64,000 bases of DNA, taken from assembly GCA_002796835.1 (NCBI GenBank), contig LUGL01000026.1:13070-77069 (forward strand). The letters run 5' to 3'. The notes under the pieces are model-generated. The model had not been told where the DNA came from and made no database searches. It saw only the letters and a program-made list of their open reading frames with translations. The position numbers and the translations under genes are program-made. The first letter of the stretch is position 1. Each line of letters opens with the position of its first letter. Of the stretch, positions 30,524 through 41,595 are shown one piece after another. Source of the DNA: Elainella saxicola E1 (GTDB lineage: Bacteria > Cyanobacteriota > Cyanobacteriia > Elainellales > Elainellaceae).

Positions 30524-31567
30524 ATGCAATTCATCGATCAGGCAGAAGTTGAAGTTCGGGCAGGAAACGGGGGCGACGGTATTGTCGCATTCCATCGGGA
30601 GAAGTATGTTCCAGCAGGTGGTCCCTCTGGCGGCAATGGCGGCATGGGCGGCTCGGTCATCTTCGTTGCGGTCGAGCATTTGCAAACGCTATTGGATTTT
30701 AAATTTGCCCATCAATTCAAAGCAGAAGATGGCAAACGTGGTGGTCCTAAGAATATGACTGGGGCTTCCGGGAAAGATTTACGGGTTGAAGTTCCTTGCG
30801 GCACTGTCATCTATAACGCTGAGACCGATGAAGTGCTGGGCGACTTGGTAACCGCAGGTCAAGAACTATGTGTGGCCAAAGGCGGCAAAGGCGGATTAGG
30901 CAATCGCCATTTCCTGAGCAACCAAAATCGGGCCCCTGAGAAAGCTCTTCCTGGTCTGCCTGGTGAAGAATATTTGATTCGGCTAGAACTTAAGCTATTA
31001 GCCGAAGTGGGAATTATCGGGCTGCCTAATGCAGGCAAATCAACTCTAATCTCAGCACTCTCTGCCGCTCGTCCCAAAATTGCCAACTATCCGTTTACAA
31101 CGCTTGTGCCTAATTTAGGTGTCGTTCGTAAACCAACGGGCGATGGTACCGTTTTCGCAGATATTCCTGGATTAATTGAAGGAGCACATCTCGGTACAGG
31201 TTTAGGGCATGACTTTCTACGTCACATCGAACGTACTCGCGTGTTGCTTCATTTAATCGATGTGACTCAGGATGATCCGATCGGTGCCTACCAGACTATC
31301 CAGGCTGAGCTGCAAGCCTATGGGCGAGGATTGTCCGATCGCCCACAGGTGATTGCACTCAACAAAATTGATACTTTACCGCCTGATAGTCCATTACCCG
31401 ATGCTGTGGCTGAGCAACTTCAGCAGTTAACGGCTGATCCCATTTTTATTATTTCAGGAGTCGCCAAACTAGGACTTGATCCCCTCCTGCAACAAATTTG
31501 GCAATTGCTCAGCAATGCAGAACCGGAATCATCTGAACTGCTATCCAGGTCGATCGAACTTCACTAA
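30524..31567 (+). CDS. obg: GTPase Obg/CgtA
   Basis: [40 protein letters not shown]...[34 protein letters not shown]. Confidence 0.97.
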   Translation: MQFIDQAEVEVRAGNGGDGIVAFHREKYVPAGGPSGGNGGMGGSVIFVAVEHLQTLLDFKFAHQFKAEDGKRGGPKNMTGASGKDLRVEVPCGTVIYNAETDEVLGDLVTAGQELCVAKGGKGGLGNRHFLSNQNRAPEKALPGLPGEEYLIRLELKLLAEVGIIGLPNAGKSTLISALSAARPKIANYPFTTLVPNLGVVRKPTGDGTVFADIPGLIEGAHLGTGLGHDFLRHIERTRVLLHLIDVTQDDPIGAYQTIQAELQAYGRGLSDRPQVIALNKIDTLPPDSPLPDAVAEQLQQLTADPIFIISGVAKLGLDPLLQQIWQLLSNAEPESSELLSRSIELH

Positions 31568-31586
31568 TTGGACTTGATGCTGGGAT

Positions 31587-31829
31587 TTATTCATCTTCTT
31601 CCCAGCTTTCTACAGCCAGGAGATCGCTGATGGGATCCTGCATCGTGAAGTCAAAGTCTTGTAGTTCGCGCTTCCAGTACGACCATTCGTCGCCATAGAG
31701 TAACGCGATTTTCCATAAACTGTCGGTGGGTTTAACGGCTTTGGATTGAACCAGCGAGCGGACTTGGCGCTGGAACTTTTCCATCGGGTGGATGGCCCGT
31801 GGGCTCATAACACTTTCTGTCATAGACAA
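31587..31829 (-). CDS. DUF4327-like small protein
   Basis: 80 aa; MEKFQRQVRSLVQSKAVKPTDSLWKIALLYGDEWSYWKRELQDFDFTMQDPISDLL. Confidence 0.75.
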   Translation of the reverse strand: MSMTESVMSPRAIHPMEKFQRQVRSLVQSKAVKPTDSLWKIALLYGDEWSYWKRELQDFDFTMQDPISDLLAVESWEEDE

Positions 31830-32075
31830 GATGGTGAATTAATTGAATTAAGCGAAATTCTGAGACAGACTTTATGCCTTCAATCCAGCCTAGCTAGTCA
31901 ACATGAAGCTGATTGACTAAATTGGCCTGAAAAGCATGTTTTCAATATCTTATGTTAGCACAACCGATTTTTGACCGTTCGAAATAGGGATTTCAGAGAA
32001 TTACGATGATTTCTGTTAATCTTAGATTCCAAAAACAATCAGAAATGGCTATCTATCGAGCTGTTTCCGACCTTT

Positions 32076-32312
32076 TCAAGCCTGAACATCCTTCGATCTC
32101 AAAAAGAGGTTTGGAAGGTTGCAATTGATTCGGTCGTATATTCGATCATAACGAATTTGCGACAGATTGATAGAAATTTCGGAATGCATACTGCATACAA
32201 GTTCACCACAATCGCAAGCTGATCTACGATGACGCTGCAACGCCACAAAATCTTCGATCGCTGCTTCCGCTTCTTGTGAACAGAAGCTATAATGATCCTT
32301 TTGGGTACGCAT
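32076..32312 (-). CDS. Possible small Cys-containing protein, divergent from rpsD
   Basis: 78 aa ORF; CDCGELVCSMHSE; weak support, no family recognised. Confidence 0.3.
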   Translation of the reverse strand: MRTQKDHYSFCSQEAEAAIEDFVALQRHRRSACDCGELVCSMHSEISINLSQIRYDRIYDRINCNLPNLFLRSKDVQA

Positions 32313-32339
32313 TTTTTCAAATTGTAGAGAGGAAGCTAG

Positions 32340-32948
32340 ATGTCGCGATATCGAGGTCCCCGACTGAGGGTGACGCGTCGCCTCGGTGAACTACCAGGTC
32401 TGACGCGCAAAAGTGCAAAACGGCAATATCCGCCAGGACAGCATGGTCAGGCTCGGAAGAAGCGTTCAGAATACGCCATCCGGCTTGAGGAAAAGCAAAA
32501 GCTCCGCTTCAATTACGGAGTTTCAGAAAGGCAGCTCCTGCGTTACGTGCGTAAAGCTCGTCGAGCCGCTGGTTCCACCGGTCAAGTTTTGCTGCAACTG
32601 CTAGAAATGCGGTTGGATAATACGGTTTTCCGTCTAGGCATGGCTCCTACTGTTCCTGGAGCGCGCCAACTGGTTAACCATGGCCACATTACCGTTAATG
32701 GTCAGGTAGTGGATATTCCCAGCTACCAGTGCAAACCGGGCGATGTGGTTGGTGTCCGTGATACCAGCCGTTCTCGTCAGTTAGTTGAGAACAATCTTCA
32801 ATCTCCTGGTTTGTCCTATGTGCCAAGCCATCTCGAGTTTGACAAGAACAAGCTACAGGCGAAAGTCAACAGCGTGGTTGAACGCGAATGGGTCGCTTTA
32901 AACATCAACGAACTGCTGGTGGTTGAGTACTACTCACGCCAAGCTTAA
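32340..32948 (+). CDS. rpsD: 30S ribosomal protein S4
   Basis: 202 aa; [36 protein letters not shown]. Confidence 0.99.
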   Translation: MSRYRGPRLRVTRRLGELPGLTRKSAKRQYPPGQHGQARKKRSEYAIRLEEKQKLRFNYGVSERQLLRYVRKARRAAGSTGQVLLQLLEMRLDNTVFRLGMAPTVPGARQLVNHGHITVNGQVVDIPSYQCKPGDVVGVRDTSRSRQLVENNLQSPGLSYVPSHLEFDKNKLQAKVNSVVEREWVALNINELLVVEYYSRQA

Positions 32949-33006
32949 TTCTCTCTGTTTGGTTGCATCTGCGCGGCTGCGGTGCGCCATCTAGTTTTTA
33001 TTCCTC

Positions 33007-33040
33007 AAGCTCTCTGATCCCGTCAATCAGAGAGCTTTTG
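33007..33040 (+). terminator. Intrinsic terminator after rpsD
   Basis: Perfect 11-bp stem AAGCTCTCTGA / TCAGAGAGCTT followed by TTG. Confidence 0.85.
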
Positions 33041-33075
33041 TGTATGGCAAATTTCGGCCACGACCGATCGCCTCT

Positions 33076-34092
33076 TCAACCCCCAATCTGAGACATGGTG
33101 CGCGCGTAGGCTCCCGTCGTACCCGATTCTCGCATTTTGAAATTGATCGCGGGTTTAGCGGTCAAAAGGGCCTTGACTCTAGTTCTCAGCTCCGCTAGAG
33201 ACTCACCCGATCGCAATGCCGTTTTCAAATCCAGTTGTCCGGTCTCATTCAGCAAGCAAGGACGCAACCAGCCATCAGCCGACAACCGCATCCGATTACA
33301 GCGATCGCAAAAACATTCCGACATTTGGCTAATGAAGCCCAACGTGCCTTTGGCCCCCGGAATTTGAAAGACATCGGCAGGACCATTACCCTTCACCTGT
33401 GCCTCAGTCAGGCCCCAGCGGTCTCGAATCTGTTGGCGTAGGGTGGCTGAGTCTACCCAACCTTTGCGATCGAACAGACCTGCATTACCGATCGGCATAA
33501 ATTCAATGAATCGCACATGCCATTGTCGATCGATCGTCAGCGCTGCCAGATCCAGCACCTCATGGTCATTCACACCGGGGATCACCACCACATTCAGCTT
33601 CAACGGATCAAAGCCCACCTGATGCGCCACCTGAATCCCTTGCCACACCTGCTGCCAGCGTGATCGGCCTCGATTTCCAATAATGCGATCGAAGGTTTCC
33701 GGTTCCAAAGAGTCCAGGCTGATATTAATCCGGCGCAAGCCTGCATCATAGAGATCCTGCGCCAACTCAGCCAACCGGAAAGCATTGGTGGTCATGGCCA
33801 GATCTTTCGTTTGAGGCAAAGCGGCAATCGATTGCACCAGATCGACAATGCCCGATCGCAAAAGAGGTTCACCGCCCGTCAAGCGAAAGCGTGTAAAGCC
33901 ACACGGAATTAACACTTCTTGCAGCAAAGTCAGCAGTTCCGCGTTCGTCAGATAGGCTTGCTGCTGCAAATAGGTCAATTCTTCGCCTTCTGGCATGCAG
34001 TATTGACAGCGAAAATTACAGCGATCGATCAGGCTAATCCGGAGATAGTCAACGGTAGGATTCACAGCAGCAGGGGTGACAATTGGATTCAC
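33076..34092 (-). CDS. moaA: GTP 3',8-cyclase MoaA (molybdenum cofactor biosynthesis)
   Basis: 338 aa; radical-SAM CNFRCQYC; C-terminal [21 protein letters not shown]. Confidence 0.96.
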   Translation of the reverse strand: MNPIVTPAAVNPTVDYLRISLIDRCNFRCQYCMPEGEELTYLQQQAYLTNAELLTLLQEVLIPCGFTRFRLTGGEPLLRSGIVDLVQSIAALPQTKDLAMTTNAFRLAELAQDLYDAGLRRINISLDSLEPETFDRIIGNRGRSRWQQVWQGIQVAHQVGFDPLKLNVVVIPGVNDHEVLDLAALTIDRQWHVRFIEFMPIGNAGLFDRKGWVDSATLRQQIRDRWGLTEAQVKGNGPADVFQIPGAKGTLGFISQMSECFCDRCNRMRLSADGWLRPCLLNETGQLDLKTALRSGESLAELRTRVKALLTAKPAINFKMRESGTTGAYARTMSQIGG

Positions 34093-34199
34093 AAAGGACG
34101 ATCCATCTAGAGTGCTTAAGCATTTGCAATGATCTTAACGAAATTGCAGCAAAATCCCGGCATGCTGGGGTCAGAAGATGGTTTGGAAAAGCCAATCAT

Positions 34200-34385
34200 T
34201 AGGATTATATTTCTCCCAGCTTGTCCATCCTGACTGGTCTATTCTACGTAGATCGCAAATGAGTCTTGAACGCTGCGTTTCGGTCCCACCTGCGCGTAAA
34301 CGGCAGGCTAACTGATCAAGTCCGCTAAACCGGACTACACCTGGAAAACCTCTTGTAGTGCACTTTAGGGCAGTTTTTCCCATAG
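34200..34385 (-). ncRNA. Candidate structured RNA between lepB and moaA (family unknown; 5' leader or independent RNA)
   Basis: Minus-strand hairpins: AGTCCG-gtttag-CGGACT, ACTACA...TGTAGT, CCTGC-CG-TTTA-CG-c-GCAGG, clustered within about 75 nt. Confidence 0.4.
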
Positions 34386-34468
34386 TCCGCGATTCATCTG
34401 CGGGCGGCTCAGCAACTGAGTTAGGCCTGAATTTGCGATCGACTGATCCTGATTAGGAACTCGATCGC

Positions 34469-35056
34469 TTATTTGGATTGCGTCTGAACTGCACCGAACC
34501 GATCGGGTGGCCAATAGCGCCAGAAGACCTTACCGATCAGATTTTTCTGAGGCAACACTCCCCAATAGTGACTATCCAGAGCATTGTTGCGATTGTCACC
34601 CAGCACAATCAGAGCACCAGCAGGGACGGCGATCGGCCCCCAATCATAGGTAGGTGCTTCAGTCAGATAAGGCTCGCTCAAAGGCCGCTGATTCACATAG
34701 ACCTTGCCCTGCTTCACTTCCACCACATCACCAGGCAATCCAATCACTCGCTTCACAAAAACTGTCTTTGCATCGAGCGGCATTATCCCTTGCAGCATTT
34801 GCGTCAATTGCATCGGCGGCTGGAAAATGACTAGATCCCCTCGCTGAGGTGCATTGCTCTGGTAATAGGCCCGATCGACAATAATTCGATCGTTCACTTG
34901 CAGCGTGGGCAGCATTGATTCGGAAGGAATGTAATAGGTCTTGTAGCGATCGGGCGAGCAGGCAGTGACCAAGCCCACTATGGCAGAGATCAGAATGGCC
35001 TGTTTCTTTAGATGCAAACGGACGATTGCAAGACAACTCATAAGATTGCAGGGCAC
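34469..35056 (-). CDS. lepB: Signal peptidase I
   Basis: 195 aa; IPSESMLPTLQVNDRIIVDR, FVKRVIGLPGDVV, VLGDNRNNALDSHYWG. Confidence 0.95.
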   Translation of the reverse strand: MPCNLMSCLAIVRLHLKKQAILISAIVGLVTACSPDRYKTYYIPSESMLPTLQVNDRIIVDRAYYQSNAPQRGDLVIFQPPMQLTQMLQGIMPLDAKTVFVKRVIGLPGDVVEVKQGKVYVNQRPLSEPYLTEAPTYDWGPIAVPAGALIVLGDNRNNALDSHYWGVLPQKNLIGKVFWRYWPPDRFGAVQTQSK

Positions 35057-35437
35057 AGAGAACTAATCAATCTTCACCTTTGGCGATCGAGGCTATGATT
35101 TGGCCTAGCGAGCGTTGCCATCTTAAATATGATTAAGACGATCGACAGCCATAAGGTCAGCAGTAGAATGGAGAAATAGAAATTCTGTTTGTATTCTGTA
35201 TTCAGGCATAGCGCAGTTGCGGCCCAAAGCAGCACTGAATCGCCTTTTCATCCTTCTACCAACGATTAGCAATGATTAGGGAGAGAGGCTTCGTCTTTTT
35301 CTCAAGTTTTGTTAATCTAGGTAGGATATTCAGAAGCCATTAATTTTTTTAATTGAGCGTTTTAATTTTTCTGCATTCAAAGTTTTGAGTTCAAGCTATT
35401 TTGGTTTCTTTTCCAGAACTTACCTCAGGACGCACCA

Positions 35438-37045
35438 GTGACTCTCCAAACTGAACAATCCCCTGTACAATCGTCTGCAAATCAGCTCAATCGTCAGATG
35501 ATTGTCATCCTGGATTTTGGTTCCCAATACTCCGAACTCATTGCTCGCCGCATTCGCGAAACTCAGGTTTATTCTGAAGTTCTCTCCTACCGCACCACTG
35601 CGGAACAGTTGAGGCAGCTCAACCCCAAAGGCATCATTTTGTCAGGTGGCCCTAGCTCGGTCTATGACGAAGGTGCTCCCCACTGCGATCCAGAAATTTG
35701 GAACTTGAATCTTCCGATTCTGGGGGTCTGCTACGGTATGCAGCTCATGGTACAGCAATTGGGTGGGGGCGTTGAACGGGCTGACCGGGGCGAGTATGGC
35801 AAAGCATCAATTCACATTGATGACCCAACCGATCTATTTACCAATGTCGAAGATGGGTCCACGATGTGGATGAGCCATGGCGACTCTGTAAAATCTTTGC
35901 CGCCCGGTTTTGAACTCCTCGCTCATACAGATAACACGCCTTGTGCGGCGATCGCCCATCATGACCGTAAACTCTATGGCGTTCAGTTCCACCCGGAAGT
36001 GGTTCATTCTCTAGGCGGACAAGCGCTAATTCGTAACTTTGTTTATCACATTTGTGCCTGTGAGCCCACCTGGACCACCGCTGCATTTGTAGAAGAAACG
36101 GTGCGAGAAATCCGGGCCAGAGTCGGCGACAAGCGGGTTTTGCTGGCCCTTTCTGGCGGTGTGGATTCCTCCACCCTGGCCTTCTTGTTGCATAAGGCGA
36201 TCGGCGATCAGCTCACCTGCATGTTCATTGATCAGGGTTTTATGCGGAAAGGCGAGCCAGAGCGGTTGTTGAAACTCTTCCAAGAGCAGTTTCATATCGG
36301 CGTCGAATATGTGAATGCTCGCGATCGGTTTTTAGCCAAGCTCTCAGGCGTTGTCGATCCCGAAGAGAAGCGCAAACTGATTGGCCATGAGTTTATTCGT
36401 GTATTCGAAGAAGAATCGAAGCGGCTCGGACCATTCGACTATTTGGCACAGGGCACGCTCTACCCTGATGTGATCGAATCTGCTGATACCAACGTTGATC
36501 CTCAAACGGGTGAGCGGGTTGCCGTTAAAATCAAGAGTCATCATAACGTTGGCGGACTGCCCAAAGACTTGCAGTTTAAGCTCGTTGAGCCCCTGCGGAA
36601 ACTGTTTAAGGATGAAGTGCGGAAAGTTGGCCGATCGCTCGGTCTACCTGAAGAAATTGTGCAGCGTCATCCTTTCCCAGGGCCTGGGTTAGCGATCCGT
36701 ATTTTGGGCGACATCACCGACGAAAAGCTGGAAATTTTGCGCGACGCCGACCTGATTGTGCGTCAGGAAATCAACCGCTGTGGTTACTATCACGAACTGT
36801 GGCAGGCTTTCGCCGTGCTGCTGCCCGTACGGAGTGTGGGCGTCATGGGCGATCAGCGGACCTATGCTTATCCGATCGTGCTGCGATTTGTCACTAGCGA
36901 AGATGGCATGACCGCAGACTGGGCAAGAGTTCCTTATGACTTACTCGAAACCATTGCTAATCGCATTGTCAATGAAGTTTCGGGCGTCAACCGGGTGGTT
37001 TATGATGTTACCTCGAAGCCGCCGGGCACGATCGAATGGGAGTAA
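35438..37045 (+). CDS. guaA: GMP synthase (glutamine-hydrolysing)
   Basis: 535 aa; [22 protein letters not shown]-terminal [11 protein letters not shown]. Confidence 0.99.
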   Translation: MTLQTEQSPVQSSANQLNRQMIVILDFGSQYSELIARRIRETQVYSEVLSYRTTAEQLRQLNPKGIILSGGPSSVYDEGAPHCDPEIWNLNLPILGVCYGMQLMVQQLGGGVERADRGEYGKASIHIDDPTDLFTNVEDGSTMWMSHGDSVKSLPPGFELLAHTDNTPCAAIAHHDRKLYGVQFHPEVVHSLGGQALIRNFVYHICACEPTWTTAAFVEETVREIRARVGDKRVLLALSGGVDSSTLAFLLHKAIGDQLTCMFIDQGFMRKGEPERLLKLFQEQFHIGVEYVNARDRFLAKLSGVVDPEEKRKLIGHEFIRVFEEESKRLGPFDYLAQGTLYPDVIESADTNVDPQTGERVAVKIKSHHNVGGLPKDLQFKLVEPLRKLFKDEVRKVGRSLGLPEEIVQRHPFPGPGLAIRILGDITDEKLEILRDADLIVRQEINRCGYYHELWQAFAVLLPVRSVGVMGDQRTYAYPIVLRFVTSEDGMTADWARVPYDLLETIANRIVNEVSGVNRVVYDVTSKPPGTIEWE

Positions 37046-37279
37046 TTGCAGGGTATCTTCTGCCTGAGTTAATCCTTCTGTATTTTCGACAAACCTCATT
37101 TTTAACGAACCCCTAATTTGCGGCGAAGATTCAGACACCAGGGATGCTTTCATTCAAGGGTTTGGATCTTCGTTTTTGTCTTTGTCCCTTTGCCATGACC
37201 ATTTTTTAAGGGCAGTTTTGCCAGAGCAGTTTTCCAGGACGACAGGAACTGCTACATATTCCCCAAGCTAAGCTAAAGC

Positions 37280-37363
37280 TGTGGAAAACTCTGGAAAAGT
37301 CTGTGGAAAACCCCGATCGGCCTGTGGAAAACAGGCAAAATTTCTGTGGAGAACTGGGGAAAA
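37280..37363. promoter_or_regulatory. Array of DnaA-box-like sequences (candidate oriC or DnaA-binding locus)
   Basis: TGTGGAAAA at 37280-37288, 37302-37310, 37323-37331; one-mismatch boxes tctggaaaa 37290-37298, tgtggagaa 37345-37353, tggggaaaa 37355-37363; all same orientation. Confidence 0.6.
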
Positions 37364-37419
37364 GCTGAATTTGCAACTACCGGACCAAATATTAGCTTGT
37401 TGTCGCCTCAGATGCAAGC

Positions 37420-38016
37420 TCATCGATTCATTTGTCGCTTCAATTCTGCTAATTCTTCATCCATCTCCCATTGCTTAAAGGTCTGCTCCAACAGATCCGC
37501 AGCTGTTGAACCTTTAAAAGTAGTGCTTTGATTCCAACCTGTGGTTTGCCACTGTTGTTCTGCTTGCGTTGCGGTTTGGGCTTGATAACTAGCACGACTG
37601 GCTTGAGCCTCAGCCACTTTGGCGCTCACTTCCTTTTTGCGAACTTGGATTTGCTGTTGGAGTTCGATCGTCTGTTGAATTCGCTGCTGCACCACCTGCA
37701 TTTGGCCCCAGAGTTGGTTCCCTTCTCGTAACAAGGCAGCTTCACGCTCTTCTGCAGGCTTCACCAGGTCAAGACGTTGGGCATTTTTCGCTTTTTCAAT
37801 CCGGACATGCCAGCGTTGAATTTCTTGAGCCGTGGCCAAAATATTATCTTGCAGCTTTTTCTCTCTTAAACGCAGATCGCCCAATAATTTGACGGTTTCT
37901 TCTTCCTGTTCCCGCAAATTTTCTTCCAGCGCCTGTAATTCTAAATGGGGATTGTTGCGAAGAAACTCTTCTAATCGCATTTCCAAAAAATTGCTCAGAT
38001 CTTCAAACAGCCCCAT
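37420..38016 (-). CDS. TIGR04376-type cyanobacterial coiled-coil protein
   Basis: 198 aa; MGLFEDLSNFLEMRLEEFLRNNPHLELQALEENLREQEEETVKLL. Confidence 0.75.
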   Translation of the reverse strand: MGLFEDLSNFLEMRLEEFLRNNPHLELQALEENLREQEEETVKLLGDLRLREKKLQDNILATAQEIQRWHVRIEKAKNAQRLDLVKPAEEREAALLREGNQLWGQMQVVQQRIQQTIELQQQIQVRKKEVSAKVAEAQASRASYQAQTATQAEQQWQTTGWNQSTTFKGSTAADLLEQTFKQWEMDEELAELKRQMNR

Positions 38017-38084
38017 TATTCATACTCCTAAGCCTGGTTGCTGACATCATCCTAGCAAGCGATCGCCCAATTGCAAGTCCTTCC

Positions 38085-39983
38085 TCAGTCAGGTGCTTGA
38101 ACGCGAATCTTCAACTCGTAAGTCGATCGTCCTGCTCCCTGGGATGATTGGGGTAACCGCGCCATTTGCATCAACCCCAAACGCAAGACCAGCTTGTACT
38201 CACCCGGATTTTGAGGAAACCGAATCTTCCCAGAGGCCACGGCTGTCTCACCCTGGACAATTTGTCCTGGTAAGTAAAGATAATTCAGTGATGTAACTTT
38301 AATTTGCTGGTCGTTTTGATCAAAGAACTCCACATGGACGATTGTCTGACCTTTCACCAGTCCAGTATCATAACCAAACCAGGCTGACTGTCCCCGATTC
38401 TGCAACTTTGCTCTCAGCAGAATTTCTTGGGAAGGTGGTACCTGTAGGACATTCGTGGCAGGAATGACTTGATTGTTTCCATCCTGGAGCTGCAAAATTT
38501 CGCCTTTCCAGCGACGACGATAAGCCTTTGTGTCGATCACAGGAGGATTCAGCGTAACTTTCAGGTTGCGGGCATGTCTTTCAATTGGACTATCTTGCCA
38601 ATCCCAAAAGCGACTTTGCTCAAATCCAGGTGTAATATCCCAAATATGAGGTTGGCTGAATGCACCGATGACCTGTACCAGCGTGGAGTACAACAACAAC
38701 AAACTAAAAGCAAGCCATATCCCAATCGATTGCAATCGAGACCTATACCTGCCGCCAAACAGAAACTCGATCAAGAAGTAACCGATGAGATAGCAAAAGA
38801 CGGGTAAGGTATCAATTAAAAAACGGGAGCCATAGGTAATTGCCCCCCACCAGGGTCGATAAAAGCAATATTGCAGGAATAAAATTCCGCAGGCTGCTAA
38901 CAGCAGGAGCAGTAATTTTTCGTCGGTTCGCTGACGGTGTTGAAAGATGCGATAAATTCCAGGAATAGCAGATAGCAGAATGGGTGAGAAAATTAAGGTG
39001 CCGCGTCCCGGACTGATTAACAGGCCAAAAAAAGCTTCCTTAAAGTAATCAACGCTAAATATATATTCGCCAGAGGTCTGCATTAAGGTGGAATATCCTC
39101 CAGCGATCGAGCTCTTTAAGCTAAAGCCAAAGTAGAAGATATTCCAGAACAGGTTGAATAAAGCTGAACTTGCACCAATCACCAACCAGATGACCTGCTT
39201 GCGGTAAGTGATACCCACATAGGCAAAGATCGCCAAAACAAACAATAAACCAGTCAAGCGAATGCTGGGTAATAAGCCGCAGAAGAAGCCAGCTACCAAA
39301 AGCAGCCCATGTCTCCTGGATGCTGTCGATCGCTCTGCTTTAAAAAGCGCCAGCATAATGCTGATTAAAGCGAGATTAAAGACGGTATGGGCCCATAATC
39401 CCTGCGCACTGATGGCCCAATTCAATGTAGCAAAGGCATAAATAAAGGTGGCGAATAAGGCAACGGATTTGTTGAATTTAATCTGAACGGCCAAATGAAA
39501 AATCATTACGGCTAAGGCCGTTAAGCAAGCCCCCGCTAGCTTCTCAAACTGTTGTCGCGTTGTCTCAAAAGCGGGATTTGTTAGATCAAGCGCAGGATTG
39601 GCAAATCCGCTTTGCAGCAATGCAATCCCTTTGAGATAAACGAAAAACAGGACATACAGCGGAAAACTGAGAATGGCTGGACCGATCGGATAGGCAGAGG
39701 TCAGATGTCCATTCGGGGCTTCTACAAAAAAATAGGGAATGCCATTCGCACCAAAAATGTCGTTAGGCATGTAATGATAGCTGTCCCGAAAGGCATCAAA
39801 ATTCAAACTGCCATTTTCCAACCAGTGAAAGGCTAGCAGACTGTTTGGGATACTATCGTTTGAACTAATAAGCTGCTGATTGCTGAGGTAGACAAACAGA
39901 GCGGTCAAGAAAACCAACCCGCATTCTAACCCTAGAGTATGTTTTGCGAGCATTAGTCTAATCTGAGTGAAATCCAGTTTCAT
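38085..39983 (-). CDS. Polytopic membrane protein, glycosyltransferase (GT-C/ArnT-like) family
   Basis: 632 aa; multiple TM segments; LYSPGRGTL-like 'LLISPGRGTLIFSPILL' and 'YGSRFLIDTLPVFCYL' regions. Confidence 0.65.
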   Translation of the reverse strand: MKLDFTQIRLMLAKHTLGLECGLVFLTALFVYLSNQQLISSNDSIPNSLLAFHWLENGSLNFDAFRDSYHYMPNDIFGANGIPYFFVEAPNGHLTSAYPIGPAILSFPLYVLFFVYLKGIALLQSGFANPALDLTNPAFETTRQQFEKLAGACLTALAVMIFHLAVQIKFNKSVALFATFIYAFATLNWAISAQGLWAHTVFNLALISIMLALFKAERSTASRRHGLLLVAGFFCGLLPSIRLTGLLFVLAIFAYVGITYRKQVIWLVIGASSALFNLFWNIFYFGFSLKSSIAGGYSTLMQTSGEYIFSVDYFKEAFFGLLISPGRGTLIFSPILLSAIPGIYRIFQHRQRTDEKLLLLLLAACGILFLQYCFYRPWWGAITYGSRFLIDTLPVFCYLIGYFLIEFLFGGRYRSRLQSIGIWLAFSLLLLYSTLVQVIGAFSQPHIWDITPGFEQSRFWDWQDSPIERHARNLKVTLNPPVIDTKAYRRRWKGEILQLQDGNNQVIPATNVLQVPPSQEILLRAKLQNRGQSAWFGYDTGLVKGQTIVHVEFFDQNDQQIKVTSLNYLYLPGQIVQGETAVASGKIRFPQNPGEYKLVLRLGLMQMARLPQSSQGAGRSTYELKIRVQAPD

Positions 39984-40057
39984 GGAGCAAACCTCTAGAC
40001 TTACAACTCGCTGGCAGCCGCCCTGTAGCCACCATTTTTAGAGATGGATGACCAGAT

Positions 40058-41545
40058 TCAAGAGCGACTCAAATATAAATCCCAATAGCTCTCAACCCGT
40101 TCTGATAAACACCGATCGATCGAAATATCTTTGGCTTGCCCGTCGTAATCTACATAACGTAGCTTGAAGCCTTCCGCCTGAATATCTAATAGAAACGCTT
40201 TGGGATCTGGATAGCGCTTGACACCAAACTCCAGCACGATCACGATATTGGGATTTCTTCGCACCGTTTCTCGCATACCCAGCCAAGCCCCTTCCTCTGC
40301 CCCTTCTGTGTCAATTTTGACGAAATCGACCTGCGGCCAATCTGCAGTGAAGGTGTCAACGGTCACGGTTTCGACTTCCATCACTTCAGTGTTATCCGTT
40401 TCGCCAATATACATGGAGGCATGTCCCGTATTGCCCTTGGGCACCATTAACTTCACGCGCTCACCGTCGCGATCGGACACAGCCAGTGGCAAAACTCTAG
40501 CACGATCGTTGAATCCATTAACTTCCAGCGACTTGCTGACCAGATTCACCAGTTTATAGTTGGGTTCAAAGGCAGCCACTCGTCCATTCTTGCCGACTGC
40601 ACCTGCCATCACCAAGGCATAGTAGCCATGATTCGCCCCAATATCCAGACAGTGCCAACCCGGTTTCACCGTATGTAGCATCAGCATAGTAAGCCAGGGT
40701 TCCCAGTAACCATTCAGGCAAAGATGCGGCACAATTCCCACATCTGTTGTATCACCATAGAGAAAATATCTGGCCAATACCCGGCAGATCACCTGATGAT
40801 CGCCCAAGTAAGAGGTCTGACAGGCAGCGCGACAGGCTGTATTGAGTTCGGCCCAGGACATTTGAGCCAGGGGCGTACTATTAATCCAGGCACCCTGACC
40901 CACGCCCTGCTGTAATCCTTCTAGTTTGTTTTGCAACTGCCGAGAGGTTTTTTCAAGCTGTTGCACCCGATCGAGCATGCTTTGTAACTGCTTGGTATTG
41001 GCATCCACCCGGTCGGTACAGTCTAAAATGGCTTGCAATTGACTAGCTTGAGCTGCGGCATCTGCGCCAAACCAGCGTTTAAGCCGCTGTTGCCAGGAAG
41101 CAGGTTGATTTGCAGATCCTCTAGTCAGAGCCGCGACTGGATTAACTTGATCCAGAAAAGCTTGCCAGTGTTGCGGATTCAGGGCAGTATCCGGGACCTG
41201 GGTATGCTGGGTCAGAATTACAAAAACGGGATTGGCAAAGACGGGTCGGCGTTGATCGATCGCTTGCTTCAAAAAATTGCGGTTAAGTCTGCCTAGCGCC
41301 CCTTTGTGAATCACGAACCACTCGAACTGGTCTACATTTTGTCGATAAGTTGCGTCATATGAGACCAGATTCGGAAACGCAGGTTTGAACTTGACAGGGG
41401 CAAGCAACCGATCGCCAGCCTGAACATACTGTTTGACGAAGTTTTCTGCCTCTACCCAGAACAGATCCTCCCCTGACTTCCCCATAGTTCGCTGCGCTGT
41501 TGACGATTTAAATTGCTTCCCCACAATACCGCAACAATGCCACAA
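40058..41545 (-). CDS. FkbM family methyltransferase with N-terminal extension
   Basis: CLDIGANHGYYALVMAGAVGKNGRVAAFEPN...VDFVKIDTEGAEEGAWLGM. Confidence 0.88.
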   Translation of the reverse strand: MWHCCGIVGKQFKSSTAQRTMGKSGEDLFWVEAENFVKQYVQAGDRLLAPVKFKPAFPNLVSYDATYRQNVDQFEWFVIHKGALGRLNRNFLKQAIDQRRPVFANPVFVILTQHTQVPDTALNPQHWQAFLDQVNPVAALTRGSANQPASWQQRLKRWFGADAAAQASQLQAILDCTDRVDANTKQLQSMLDRVQQLEKTSRQLQNKLEGLQQGVGQGAWINSTPLAQMSWAELNTACRAACQTSYLGDHQVICRVLARYFLYGDTTDVGIVPHLCLNGYWEPWLTMLMLHTVKPGWHCLDIGANHGYYALVMAGAVGKNGRVAAFEPNYKLVNLVSKSLEVNGFNDRARVLPLAVSDRDGERVKLMVPKGNTGHASMYIGETDNTEVMEVETVTVDTFTADWPQVDFVKIDTEGAEEGAWLGMRETVRRNPNIVIVLEFGVKRYPDPKAFLLDIQAEGFKLRYVDYDGQAKDISIDRCLSERVESYWDLYLSRS

Positions 41546-41595
41546 TACCGCAACCAGGTTTCAGAATCAGGGCCTATCAGCTATGCAAAGACGAC

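Noticed and set aside
34171-34383. 70-aa minus ORF upstream of moaA
   Set aside because: Overlaps the strong hairpin cluster, odd composition, no family; more likely noncoding.
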